Part shown: in pieces, positions 46,974 to 54,615 of the stretch | Layout: every line of letters starts with the position of its first letter | Position numbering within the stretch: the stretch's first letter is position 1 | Source: Dickeya poaceiphila | GTDB taxonomy: Bacteria; Pseudomonadota; Gammaproteobacteria; Enterobacterales; Enterobacteriaceae | Length of the DNA: 64,000 bases | Assembly: GCF_007858975.2 (NCBI RefSeq) | Contig: NZ_CP042220.2 | Location: forward strand, 4,216,001-4,280,000 | Direction of reading: 5' to 3' | Program-made: the position numbers and the translations under genes | Notes under the pieces: generated by a model | What the model saw: only the letters and a program-made list of their open reading frames with translations | Told to the model about the DNA's origin: nothing | Database searches by the model: none

Positions 46974-47153
46974 ACATTCATTAATGATATTCAAATTACC
47001 ATTGTTCATGAGCAGCTCGCCAGTGTTGACGAAGTGATGGAGTGTCGCCTGATGTCCGGCAGTCACGATGTTATGTGGCGGACGGTGGCCGCCAGCCTGT
47101 CGGATATCGAGACACTCTTGCAAAAAACCGTTCAAAATCTGAGGACTGCGTGA
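46974..47153 (+). pseudogene. C-terminal remnant of an Lrp/AsnC-family regulator
   Basis: The frame from the TGA at 46971 to the TGA at 47151 reads ITIVHEQLASVDEVMECRLMSGSHDVMWRTVAASLSDIETLLQ.... This is the end of an AsnC/Lrp ligand-binding domain (LASLDEVVECHRVTGSYDLLLRVVA-type). There is no start codon at the natural N-terminus and no helix-turn-helix upstream, so about two-thirds of the gene is missing. It likely once regulated a neighbouring transporter or the aminotransferase gene. Confidence 0.7.
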
Positions 47154-47170
47154 TCTGCAGTCCTCATTTT
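47140..47170 (+). terminator. Terminator at the end of the Lrp remnant
   Basis: TGAGGACTGC-GTGATCT-GCAGTCCTCA followed by TTTT. A perfect 10-bp stem overlapping the remnant stop codon. It survives from the ancestral gene and may also end the convergent serC-like transcript. Confidence 0.85.
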
Positions 47171-47225
47171 CACTGCGGCGACCGATTTACAAAACCGCGC
47201 TGCCGGTTAAGGCAACGGTATGACA

Positions 47226-48347
47226 TCAGGCAGCAAATTCGCCGCTGGCAATCAGAAAATCAATCAACGCAGTCAGGGTTTTCAGGTCATCAAACGCGAT
47301 GTTGTGAAACAGCGCAATACGTAGCTGATTTCGCCCCAGCGCCCGGTAACCTTCAATGCCATGCACCAACCCTTGCTCGTCCAGATACCGGGTCAGTTTG
47401 TCTACGGAAATAGTATCCGCCACGTCGATGGTGGCGACGGTAGTCGAGCGAAACGCCGGGTCAGCCACATATGCCGATAAATAATCCCGCTCGCTGGCCC
47501 ACTGATACAACAACGCCGCTTTAGCGACAGCCTGGCGTTCCACCTCGTCAAAGCCCAGCGCATTCATGCGTTTGACCTGTTCAGCGAACAGGAACAATGT
47601 CACCACCGCCGGAGTATTGTAAGTCTGCTGTTGTTCGCTGTTGCTCAGCGCCAGCTTCCAGTCTGCAAATGCCGGAATATAACGGCTGGGATCGGCGGCG
47701 ATCTCCACGATCCGCGCTTTAGCTTTCGGCGATAAAATAGCGACAAACAATCCGCCTTCACTGGCGAACACTTTTTGCGGCGAGAAGAAAAACACATCCA
47801 CGCGGGAGAGGTCACAGGCGATTTGCCCCGCACCGCTGGTAGCGTCGATTGCCAGCAGGCAATCCTCGCCGACCACGGGTAAACGGGTGTTCATCACCCC
47901 AGTGGAGGTTTCATTCAGCGTGCAGGCCACCACGTCCGCGCCATCGGTCACAAAGGCGGTGTTGGCCTGACCGTATTCCACGGCAACGCTATCCGCCTGA
48001 ATCCATGGAATCCGGCGCGAGGCTTTAAACCATTTGTCGGAAAACTCGCCGCAGGTGTGGTGAACAATACGCTTTCTGACCAGCCCAAGGCCGACCATAT
48101 CAAACAGCACCGTGGCGCCGCCGTTGCCCAGCACGATGCTGTAACCATCGGGAACTGACAGATAATCCCGCAGCCCCTGCTGAATCTCGCGGCATAGCGC
48201 GCGCACGGGTTCCTTACGATGGCTGGTGCCCAGCAAATGCGGCCCCTGATCTTGTAGATGCGTCAGATCATCAAGTTGAATCAGCGACGGGCCGCAGCCA
48301 AAACGAGGATCAGATGGAATCAGTGCTTCTGGAAGGGTTATCGCCAC
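47226..48347 (-). CDS. SerC-like phosphoserine aminotransferase, actinobacterial type
   Basis: A 373-residue fold-type I PLP aminotransferase. I use the GTG at 48347 (AITLPEALIPSDPRFGCGPS), which has AAGGAG six bases upstream; the ATG at 48380 has none. RFGCGPSLIQ, LLGTSHRKEPVR, the PLP lysine in FFFSPQKVFASEGG and FRSTTVATIDV follow the mycobacterial-type SerC pattern, not the E. coli type. Phosphoserine transaminase converts 3-phosphohydroxypyruvate and glutamate to phosphoserine. Dickeya should carry a standard serC elsewhere, so this may act on a different substrate. Confidence 0.82.
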   Translation of the reverse strand: MAITLPEALIPSDPRFGCGPSLIQLDDLTHLQDQGPHLLGTSHRKEPVRALCREIQQGLRDYLSVPDGYSIVLGNGGATVLFDMVGLGLVRKRIVHHTCGEFSDKWFKASRRIPWIQADSVAVEYGQANTAFVTDGADVVACTLNETSTGVMNTRLPVVGEDCLLAIDATSGAGQIACDLSRVDVFFFSPQKVFASEGGLFVAILSPKAKARIVEIAADPSRYIPAFADWKLALSNSEQQQTYNTPAVVTLFLFAEQVKRMNALGFDEVERQAVAKAALLYQWASERDYLSAYVADPAFRSTTVATIDVADTISVDKLTRYLDEQGLVHGIEGYRALGRNQLRIALFHNIAFDDLKTLTALIDFLIASGEFAA

Positions 48348-48554
48348 ATGTCTCTCCTTAGGTTCAGCATTGTTTTTCATGATGTTGTTTTTACGATGTG
48401 TTTTTTATGAGCATACGCAGGATGGAAGAAAAGCGGTACGACTATTTCCGCCTGCTGATGGTATCAGGTAAGGCCTCTCGTTATGGTCAGCGTTGTTCAG
48501 GCAAGCTCTCTGGTGGGATGATAAATCTTCAGCGTGAACAGAAGGAGTAAAGCT

Positions 48555-49007
48555 GTGTCAGTACAATGGAAGCAGGAAAACTATCAGGTTTCGACAGATC
48601 CGCGGCGGCTCGACCTGGATACCATTCACAATTACCTCACCACCTCCAGTTGGGCGGCCGGCATTGACCGGGAAACCGTTGCACTCTCTGTCGCCAACAG
48701 CCTGTGTTTCGGGTTGTATCATCAGGCACGACAGATCGGTTTCGCCCGCATGGTGACGGATTTCGCCACCTTCGGCTATCTGTGTGATGTGTTTGTGCTG
48801 CCCGCGCATCAGGGGACCGGGCTGGGGCGTTTTCTGGTGGAATGCACGCTAAGCCACCCGCGATTGCAGCGCCTGCGCCGTCAGTTGCTGCTAACGTCTA
48901 CCGCACCGTGGTTGTACCAAAAAGTCGGATACGAGCCGATCAATCGCCAGAATTACGCCTGGACGCTTGTCCGCCAGGACATTTACAGCACAAGGACGAC
49001 ATCCTGA
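48555..49007 (+). CDS. GNAT-family N-acetyltransferase
   Basis: A 150-residue protein starting at the GTG at 48555, which has AAGGAG seven bases upstream (an in-frame ATG at 48534 lacks one). The acetyl-CoA motif is DVFVLPAHQGTGLGRFLVE; the C-terminal LLLTSTAPWLYQKVGYEP is the usual GNAT end. Substrate unknown. Divergent from the serC-like gene. Confidence 0.88.
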   Translation: MSVQWKQENYQVSTDPRRLDLDTIHNYLTTSSWAAGIDRETVALSVANSLCFGLYHQARQIGFARMVTDFATFGYLCDVFVLPAHQGTGLGRFLVECTLSHPRLQRLRRQLLLTSTAPWLYQKVGYEPINRQNYAWTLVRQDIYSTRTTS

Positions 49008-49097
49008 TCTGATTCCGGCAGCGTTCTTCAGGCGCGGTGTCGGCGCAGCGGATTAAACGGATTATATGGTTGATGATCTCAACCATATGGCGACGCC

Positions 49098-49280
49098 TTG
49101 CCGCCCATCATTCCCCCCTTCAACCGCACGGATAAAACCTTGCCCATCACGCGGTACATTCTTAGCGATAATCGCGACAAAACGCCGCAAAATCGCGCAC
49201 TGGCGTTTGACGTCACCAATCATGACGATATTCTGGAAGCCATTGAGAAAGTTCGGTTAACAGGGAGCTTGCCGGGCTAG
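49098..49280 (+). pseudogene. Probable remnant of a DUF3861-type small protein
   Basis: A 60-codon frame whose middle, RALAFDVTNHDDILEAIEKVR, resembles the conserved part of DUF3861 proteins (LEFEVENHDDI...EKL). The N-terminus is proline-rich and unlike the family, and the frame stops early (TGSLPG). Either a broken copy or an odd short version; no function known. Confidence 0.4.
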
Positions 49281-49320
49281 TACGTTGCCGCGTTCTGCAC
49301 CGGTCTGACGTTATCCGGCG

Positions 49321-49334
49321 AGGTCATATGACCT
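49321..49334. promoter_or_regulatory. Palindrome upstream of glk
   Basis: AGGTCATATGACCT is a perfect 14-bp palindrome. A hairpin, CCTGCTC-CA-GAGCAGG (49347-49362), follows. Both lie in the gene-poor stretch 49281-49556 before glk and could be an operator and leader structure; the regulator is unknown. Confidence 0.4.
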
Positions 49335-49556
49335 GGGCAAAGAAGACCTGCTCCAGAGCAGGCTCTTGCATGTTGGGACGTTATGCTGCAACTAAAAGCG
49401 GGGGAAGAGGGCTTGACTTGCCGGGTCACGCCTCCCTGATGGCAGGGACTGCCAGTGAATATGAGTGAGATTCGGGCGTGCTTGCCGTTAGCAGTGCGCG
49501 GTTTTCCCCGTGTGCTCAAGTACGCATGATGATATTTCAATGGGAGAAACTAATTT

Positions 49557-50525
49557 ATGCATCAGTATGCGCTGGTAGGTGATGTCGGTGGCACCAACGC
49601 ACGTCTTGCCTTGTGTGAACTGGCGAATGGGCAGCTGTCACACAGCAAACAGTACGCGGTTCAGGAGCACGACAGTCTGGAAGAGGCGATTCGTTTGTTT
49701 CTGGCAGAACACACCGATCTCATCATCAAAGAAGCTTGTATTGCTATTGCCTGCCCGGTAACCGACGACTGGGTAGAGATGACGAATCATCACTGGGCAT
49801 TCTCCATAGACGCCATGCGGCAAAACCTGGGTTTTGAACAACTGTCGGTCATCAACGATTTTACTGCCGTCAGTATGGCGATTCCGGTCCTGAAGCCGGA
49901 AGATGCGATTCAACTGGGCGGCACAGCGCCAGTCGCTGATAAGCCGGTGGCGGTGTACGGTGCCGGAACCGGGCTGGGTGTGGCATACCTGTTGCCAGTG
50001 AACGGAAAATGGCTGAGCCTGCCAAGCGAAGGCGGTCACGTCGATTTTGCGCCCAATAGCGAAGAAGAAGACATCCTGTTGCAGGTGTTGCGTCAGGAGC
50101 TGGGGCACGTCTCTGCTGAACGTGTGCTATCCGGGCCGGGGCTGGTGAATATTTACCGGGCCATCGTCAAAGCAGACAACCGGGTGCCGGAAGCGTTGAC
50201 GCCGCAGATAGTGTCTGAACGCGCGCTGGCGCACAACGATGTTGACTGCCTGCGGGCGCTGTCGCTGTTTTGCGTACTGATGGGGCGTTTTGGCGGCAAC
50301 CTGGCGATGACGCTCGGCACCTTCGGCGGCGTCTATATCGCTGGCGGCATTGTGCCTCGTTTTCTGGAATTCTTCCGCAATTCCGGTTTTCGCAGCGCTT
50401 TTGAAGACAAAGGCCGTTTCCGCGATTATCTGGCCGACATTCCGGCGTTCATGATAACGCACCCGCAGCCGGGACTGCTGGGCGCTGGCGCTTATCTGCG
50501 TCAGGCGCTGGGGCAGACGCTGTAA
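49557..50525 (+). CDS. glk: Glucokinase
   Basis: A 322-residue cytoplasmic enzyme (321 in E. coli) that phosphorylates glucose with ATP. N-terminal phosphate loop [14 protein letters not shown], sugar-binding [13 protein letters not shown] with the catalytic Asp, [12 protein letters not shown], and [18 protein letters not shown] lies eleven bases upstream of the ATG. Single gene with its own terminator. Confidence 0.97.
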   Translation: MHQYALVGDVGGTNARLALCELANGQLSHSKQYAVQEHDSLEEAIRLFLAEHTDLIIKEACIAIACPVTDDWVEMTNHHWAFSIDAMRQNLGFEQLSVINDFTAVSMAIPVLKPEDAIQLGGTAPVADKPVAVYGAGTGLGVAYLLPVNGKWLSLPSEGGHVDFAPNSEEEDILLQVLRQELGHVSAERVLSGPGLVNIYRAIVKADNRVPEALTPQIVSERALAHNDVDCLRALSLFCVLMGRFGGNLAMTLGTFGGVYIAGGIVPRFLEFFRNSGFRSAFEDKGRFRDYLADIPAFMITHPQPGLLGAGAYLRQALGQTL

Positions 50526-50553
50526 CCCCCAATCCCGCTCCGATAAGCTATTC

Positions 50554-50585
50554 GTCAGGTAACCTGTGGGTTACCTGACTGTTTT
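50554..50585 (+). terminator. glk terminator
   Basis: GTCAGGTAACC-TGTG-GGTTACCTGAC, an 11-bp stem, followed by TGTTTT. A strong rho-independent terminator. Confidence 0.9.
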
Positions 50586-50712
50586 GATACTCCTGCGGAC
50601 GTATTATCGGTGGTTCTACTACTGGAAATAGCGGTCATTGCCAGGGTGGCGGCGGCTGGTGATAAAACAAAGGAGGGCTATTTCCTTCCTTTTATTTTAT
50701 AAAGAATTTCTT

Positions 50713-50973
50713 ATGTTTAACGATATTTTAAAAACATTGCCTCATAATATGAGTGCTCCCGACATTGTCGATGAGCCGACACTAGAAAGTGCTGTTCAAT
50801 ACATTGATGAAATGGATTTTAGTAATATCAGGATGAAACTAACTAAATATGTTCCATTAGTATGCCGAGTCTGGAGTGATGATGATTATCTTAATCTTCA
50901 GAGGGCATTTGAAATCACCCAGTTTATCTATGAGGAGGAGTTTGGTGAAAAAATGCTTAATATTTGGCAATAA
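50713..50973 (+). CDS. Small acidic protein of an AT-rich cassette
   Basis: An 86-residue acidic protein (MFNDILKTLPHNMSAPDIVDEP...FGEKMLNIWQ), predicted mostly helical with no signal peptide or membrane span. I do not recognise the family. The ribosome binding site before the ATG is weak (AAAG), though an unused-looking AAGGAGG lies ~40 bp upstream. It overlaps the next gene by 29 bp, so the two probably work together. The region is far more AT-rich than its neighbours. Confidence 0.65.
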   Translation: MFNDILKTLPHNMSAPDIVDEPTLESAVQYIDEMDFSNIRMKLTKYVPLVCRVWSDDDYLNLQRAFEITQFIYEEEFGEKMLNIWQ

Positions 50974-52258
50974 TAGTGATTATTTGTTTAATTTCTATAA
51001 GAAGATATTTCCCTTTTGCACAAGTCGTTTTTCACCCTATATTGGATTTATGATAATAACCATCGTCATGGCCAGATATAACAGGGAAGAGTTGGCGATT
51101 TTTAGTTATTTTACTGCTCTTTTTGCACTTCCTGTTACAATCCTATCAATGCCTTTAGCTATGATTGGTAATCTGGTTACTAGTGGGCAGAGAGATGGAA
51201 AATCGGGTGGAGCTATATTTCTTTCTGGCATTCCACTAGGAATTATACTTTCAATATCCGGTTTTTTTATATCGTGGATAATTGGTGATTTTTTTCTGAA
51301 TGTATACGAGAAAGAATCTTATCAGGTTTATATCTATTGTGTTCCATTTTTGATATTTAATAATTATCTTTTTTTCTTTATTGAGAGTTTTATAAGTAGC
51401 GGTTTTATTGCCAAAATAAAAGCATTACTTTCTTTACTTTCCTCTTTATTTATTGCATCAATTGCTTTTTATTTAAGTGATATAAAGGCAATTGATGTTT
51501 TTTGGTCTTTTTTATTTATTGAGGTTTCGTTTTTATTTTTCTATGGTGGAGTTATTTTTTATAAGAAAATAGATTGGAACTTGAAAGAAATTAATTATAA
51601 GAGAATAACCAGTCAACTGATTAAGTTTGGCTCACCCATAGCTATTGGTCTGGCTGGACAGAAGTTAGTCTATTTCCTTTTAACGCAAAGACTAATGGGG
51701 ATTAATCCTTTATATGTTTCTGATCTTTCAGTGATAATGAGTGTTATAGGGTTGATTAGCATTCCTGTTGGTGCATTTTCTCAGATACATAGCTTATTTG
51801 TTAGTGAGAGGAAACTTTCAGAGCAATATGTTTTTTTCAAGGTTGGATTATTTTTAATACTTTTAATTTGCTTGATTACTATGTTGCTTCTCTCAATTTT
51901 TATGAAAGAAATTATGATGTTATATGGAAATAGTGCATTACTTAACAATACACCTGTATATATATCTATATTCTTGCTTTTTATTACATCATCTTATATG
52001 CAGCTTGGGATGTCACATTTGAGGGCAATAAATGATACCTTTATCCCCCAGGGAGTCGCTAACATTGTTCTGATTATTCTTTTCTTACCTATTATATGGA
52101 TGCCGTCCTTTAACAATATGAATGTATCCAGTTTCATTATTGTTCAAGCTGCTTGTCTTTTTATTATATGTCTATTTTTATTCCTTAGAGTAAAGAATAA
52201 GGCATTATCCCAGGTTGGTGTTAGCAGAATAGATCTTTTGGGGAGTAATAAAGGATAG
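50945..52258 (+). CDS. Polysaccharide/MATE-type (MOP superfamily) membrane transporter
   Basis: A 437-residue membrane protein with about twelve spans. I start it at the GTG at 50945, which follows GAGGAG; in-frame ATGs further upstream lie inside the preceding gene. The layout (two similar halves, ITIVMARYNREELAIFSYFTALFALPVTILSMP, RLMGINPLYVSDLSVIMSVIGLISIPVGAFSQIHSLFVSERK) suits a Wzx-like flippase or MATE exporter. Cargo unknown. Very AT-rich, with rare-codon use unlike glk, so horizontally acquired. Confidence 0.75.
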   Translation: MKKCLIFGNNSDYLFNFYKKIFPFCTSRFSPYIGFMIITIVMARYNREELAIFSYFTALFALPVTILSMPLAMIGNLVTSGQRDGKSGGAIFLSGIPLGIILSISGFFISWIIGDFFLNVYEKESYQVYIYCVPFLIFNNYLFFFIESFISSGFIAKIKALLSLLSSLFIASIAFYLSDIKAIDVFWSFLFIEVSFLFFYGGVIFYKKIDWNLKEINYKRITSQLIKFGSPIAIGLAGQKLVYFLLTQRLMGINPLYVSDLSVIMSVIGLISIPVGAFSQIHSLFVSERKLSEQYVFFKVGLFLILLICLITMLLLSIFMKEIMMLYGNSALLNNTPVYISIFLLFITSSYMQLGMSHLRAINDTFIPQGVANIVLIILFLPIIWMPSFNNMNVSSFIIVQAACLFIICLFLFLRVKNKALSQVGVSRIDLLGSNKG

Positions 52259-52297
52259 ATGAAGGGGGGCAGTAAAAAGGTAAGTGAACCTACAATA

Positions 52298-52424
52298 TAT
52301 ACCCGTCATACTTCAAGTTGCAGGAAGGCAGCAAAAGAGTGAATCCCGATGAGCTTACTCTAGTAAGTGTTTCGGGTGAACGAACGCAACCAATACACCT
52401 GCAACTTGAAGTATGACGGGTATA
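52298..52424. mobile_element. 127-bp palindromic MITE-like repeat element
   Basis: Perfect 27-bp terminal inverted repeats (starting TATACCCGTCATACTTCAAG, at 52298-52324 and 52398-52424) enclose a core that itself folds: CCCGA/TCGGG and CTTACT-CT-AGTAAG. The whole sequence can form one long hairpin. From memory, similar elements are scattered in Pectobacterium, Dickeya, Serratia and Yersinia. It separates the AT-rich cassette from the next operon and lies 8 bp past the stop of the CMD/AhpD gene, where it could act as a terminator. It carries no transposase. Confidence 0.85.
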
Positions 52425-52432
52425 AATCTGAT

Positions 52433-53551
52433 TTACCGTCCCGGCCAGAACGGCTCGCCCAGCGTCAGCATCAACCGGTTGGCCCAGGCAAAAAACGCGG
52501 TGGACTGAATCAGGTCGAGAATATCCAGCGTGTCCAACCCTTGTTCACGCAGGCGTGCCAGATCCTGTGCGTTGGCCTGCGATGGCGTGGTGGATAGCCG
52601 GGCGGCGAAGGTGATGATCGCCTGCCAGCGGGGGGGCTGTCCTGCGGCGAGATCTTCCCCCGGTGGTATTTCAAGCAGGCGTTGTACGGCGTCATGCTGC
52701 TTCGACAGTTGGCTGGCCTTGCGGGCGTGTACCGAGGCGCAATAAATACAGCCGTTTACCTTGCTGACGACGGCGGCAGCCAGTTCCCGGTCCTGACGCG
52801 GCAGGCCACCGGACGTATAGAAGATGCCCTTGTCGGTGAGGGTGCGTTGCTCCAGCACCGGCAGATTGCGGCCCAGCAAGCGGAAGTAATCGGAATCGGT
52901 ATGACCGAAACGTGCCAGAATGGCTTGCTCATCCGGGGTAAATTCCGCCAGCGGTTTGGCCGGGAGCCACGGTTCCCAGCCGAGTTCGCCCTGTGTAAAC
53001 GCATTCGGGGCGGTTTTGCCGCTGTTGGTCAGCGCCTGGGTATGCCAGTGACCGGCGACAGCGGCTGGTGCAATGGGTGCCAGTTCCCCGGCGTGACCGG
53101 CCAGTAGCCGATAGCCGTACAGCAAGCGGCTTTGAAAACTGACAAACGCGACCAGTTGCGACAGGGTGACGATATCGTCTACCTCCCAACCCGCTTGTTG
53201 CAGCGCCTGCAAGGATTCCGGTTGTGCGGCGATGGGCTGTAATGCCAGACGTTCGGCATGTTCCAGCGCCAGGTCCAGCGCTGCGCCGGGCGTCGGGGCC
53301 GGAAAATCCGCCAGCCGTTGGGCATAAAAGTGCTGTAAACGGGCGTTCTGATGCCAGCCGCTGACCTTTTCGGCGATGAAAAAGCGCAATGCCAGCGGTA
53401 ACGTGTTGCTTGTCGTCTGGCTGAACAGCGCGTCGTAGCTGCCTTGCGTATGCCGGGTGGCGGCATCACGCGTCGCTCTGGCCTGCGCCAGCGGCGAATC
53501 CGGGGCGATCTCCGCCAGCGTATCCAAAATGTCGGATGTTGACTGTGTCAT
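52433..53551 (-). CDS. CMD/AhpD-type peroxidase-related protein, two-domain fusion
   Basis: A 372-residue protein. Residues ~1-160 form a carboxymuconolactone-decarboxylase-like domain without the cysteine pair (VDDIVTLSQLVAFVSFQSRLLYGYRLL). Residues ~195-370 form an AhpD-like domain with the redox motif CIYCASVH (Cys268, Cys271). I recall two separate families (Avi_7170-type and Avi_7169-type) that match these halves; here they are fused. Possibly reduces a peroxide or detoxifies a product of the adjacent monooxygenase. Its start overlaps the end of that gene by 4 bp. Confidence 0.85.
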   Translation of the reverse strand: MTQSTSDILDTLAEIAPDSPLAQARATRDAATRHTQGSYDALFSQTTSNTLPLALRFFIAEKVSGWHQNARLQHFYAQRLADFPAPTPGAALDLALEHAERLALQPIAAQPESLQALQQAGWEVDDIVTLSQLVAFVSFQSRLLYGYRLLAGHAGELAPIAPAAVAGHWHTQALTNSGKTAPNAFTQGELGWEPWLPAKPLAEFTPDEQAILARFGHTDSDYFRLLGRNLPVLEQRTLTDKGIFYTSGGLPRQDRELAAAVVSKVNGCIYCASVHARKASQLSKQHDAVQRLLEIPPGEDLAAGQPPRWQAIITFAARLSTTPSQANAQDLARLREQGLDTLDILDLIQSTAFFAWANRLMLTLGEPFWPGR

Positions 53552-54588
53552 GCGATCTCCTGCCCGACCGGACGGGTTTGTTTATCTTTAGCGGGCGACC
53601 AGCCCAGTGCGGGTGCGACCTGGGTGGCGATCAGCTCCAGCGAACGCAGAATATGGGCGTGTGGTGGGTCGATAGAGTGCACCTGAAACGCCAGATCGGT
53701 AGTCCGCGCCAGCGAACTGTCAGCCTGTAGTGAGGCGATGACGTCTTCCGGTGTGCCGACATGGCTGTCGAACGAGGCGATCAGTTCCTCTACCGAGCCG
53801 TTACGTGCCGGACGACCCAACTGAGCCAGCCGGGCGGCGGAACGTTGCAGCCCGGTTTGCGCCAGTTGCAACGCCAGCGCCCGGTCATCGGCGACGAACA
53901 CACTGCGCGAACCCATGATGCGCGGTGTGACGCCGGACGGCAGCGCCTCCAGATAGGCGTCGATCATCGGGTTTTGCAGGTCGGCCAGCGTGGCATCCGG
54001 GAAAGTCTCTGGGCGCGGCTGGGTACGGGACAGCATCAGCCCATCGCCTGCCCGACCGGCACGGATAGCGCCTTCCACGGAAAACGTGGCCTGCCATACG
54101 CGGCGATTGAGGTGTGGGGCGGCCGGATAAAGCTGATTGCCGTCATCGCTCAGCGGCTCGCCCGCCCAGGCGGCGCGCACCTGTGCCAGGTAGCGCCCCA
54201 GAATTTCACCACGTTGCTCACTGCTGTGGCCGAACGCGGCGAACGATGACGGCGTGCCGCCGGAACCGATGCCGACCTCCAGCCGACCATTACTGAGCAG
54301 GTCCAGTACGGCGGTATCTTCCGCCACCCGCAACGGGTGTTCCATCGGCAGGGTAATCACCCCGGTACCAAGCCGAATGCGTTGGGTTTGCGCGGCGACT
54401 TGCGCCAGAAACACCAGCGGTGACGGCAGGCCGCCTTCATCGGCATGAAAGTGATGCTGCGCCACCCAGGCACTGTCGAAGCCCAGTTGCTCTGCTTTGA
54501 TGATTTGTTCGGCGGCTAAGCGGTAACGTTGCCCGGCGGGCACGTCATCCAGTAACCGGGTGAAAAACCCCAGACGTTTTTGAGTCAT
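53548..54588 (-). CDS. LLM-class flavin-dependent oxidoreductase
   Basis: A 346-residue luciferase-like monooxygenase: QLGFDSAWVAQHHFHADEGGLPSPLVFLAQVAAQTQRIRLGTGVITLPMEHPLRVAEDTAVLDLLSNGRLEVGIGSGG is the classic FMN-binding barrel start. It would oxidise a small imported organic compound using reduced FMN supplied by a separate reductase. It matches the type I recall as KPN_01858-like, found beside the same transporter genes in Klebsiella. Substrate unknown. Confidence 0.88.
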   Translation of the reverse strand: MTQKRLGFFTRLLDDVPAGQRYRLAAEQIIKAEQLGFDSAWVAQHHFHADEGGLPSPLVFLAQVAAQTQRIRLGTGVITLPMEHPLRVAEDTAVLDLLSNGRLEVGIGSGGTPSSFAAFGHSSEQRGEILGRYLAQVRAAWAGEPLSDDGNQLYPAAPHLNRRVWQATFSVEGAIRAGRAGDGLMLSRTQPRPETFPDATLADLQNPMIDAYLEALPSGVTPRIMGSRSVFVADDRALALQLAQTGLQRSAARLAQLGRPARNGSVEELIASFDSHVGTPEDVIASLQADSSLARTTDLAFQVHSIDPPHAHILRSLELIATQVAPALGWSPAKDKQTRPVGQEIA

Positions 54589-54615
54589 GATTAAATCCTT
54601 GGTGTAGTGTGTCCC

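Noticed and set aside
47042..47413. 123-codon frame over the Lrp remnant and serC-like end
   Set aside because: A shadow frame; the real signal in this stretch is the Lrp remnant in another frame.
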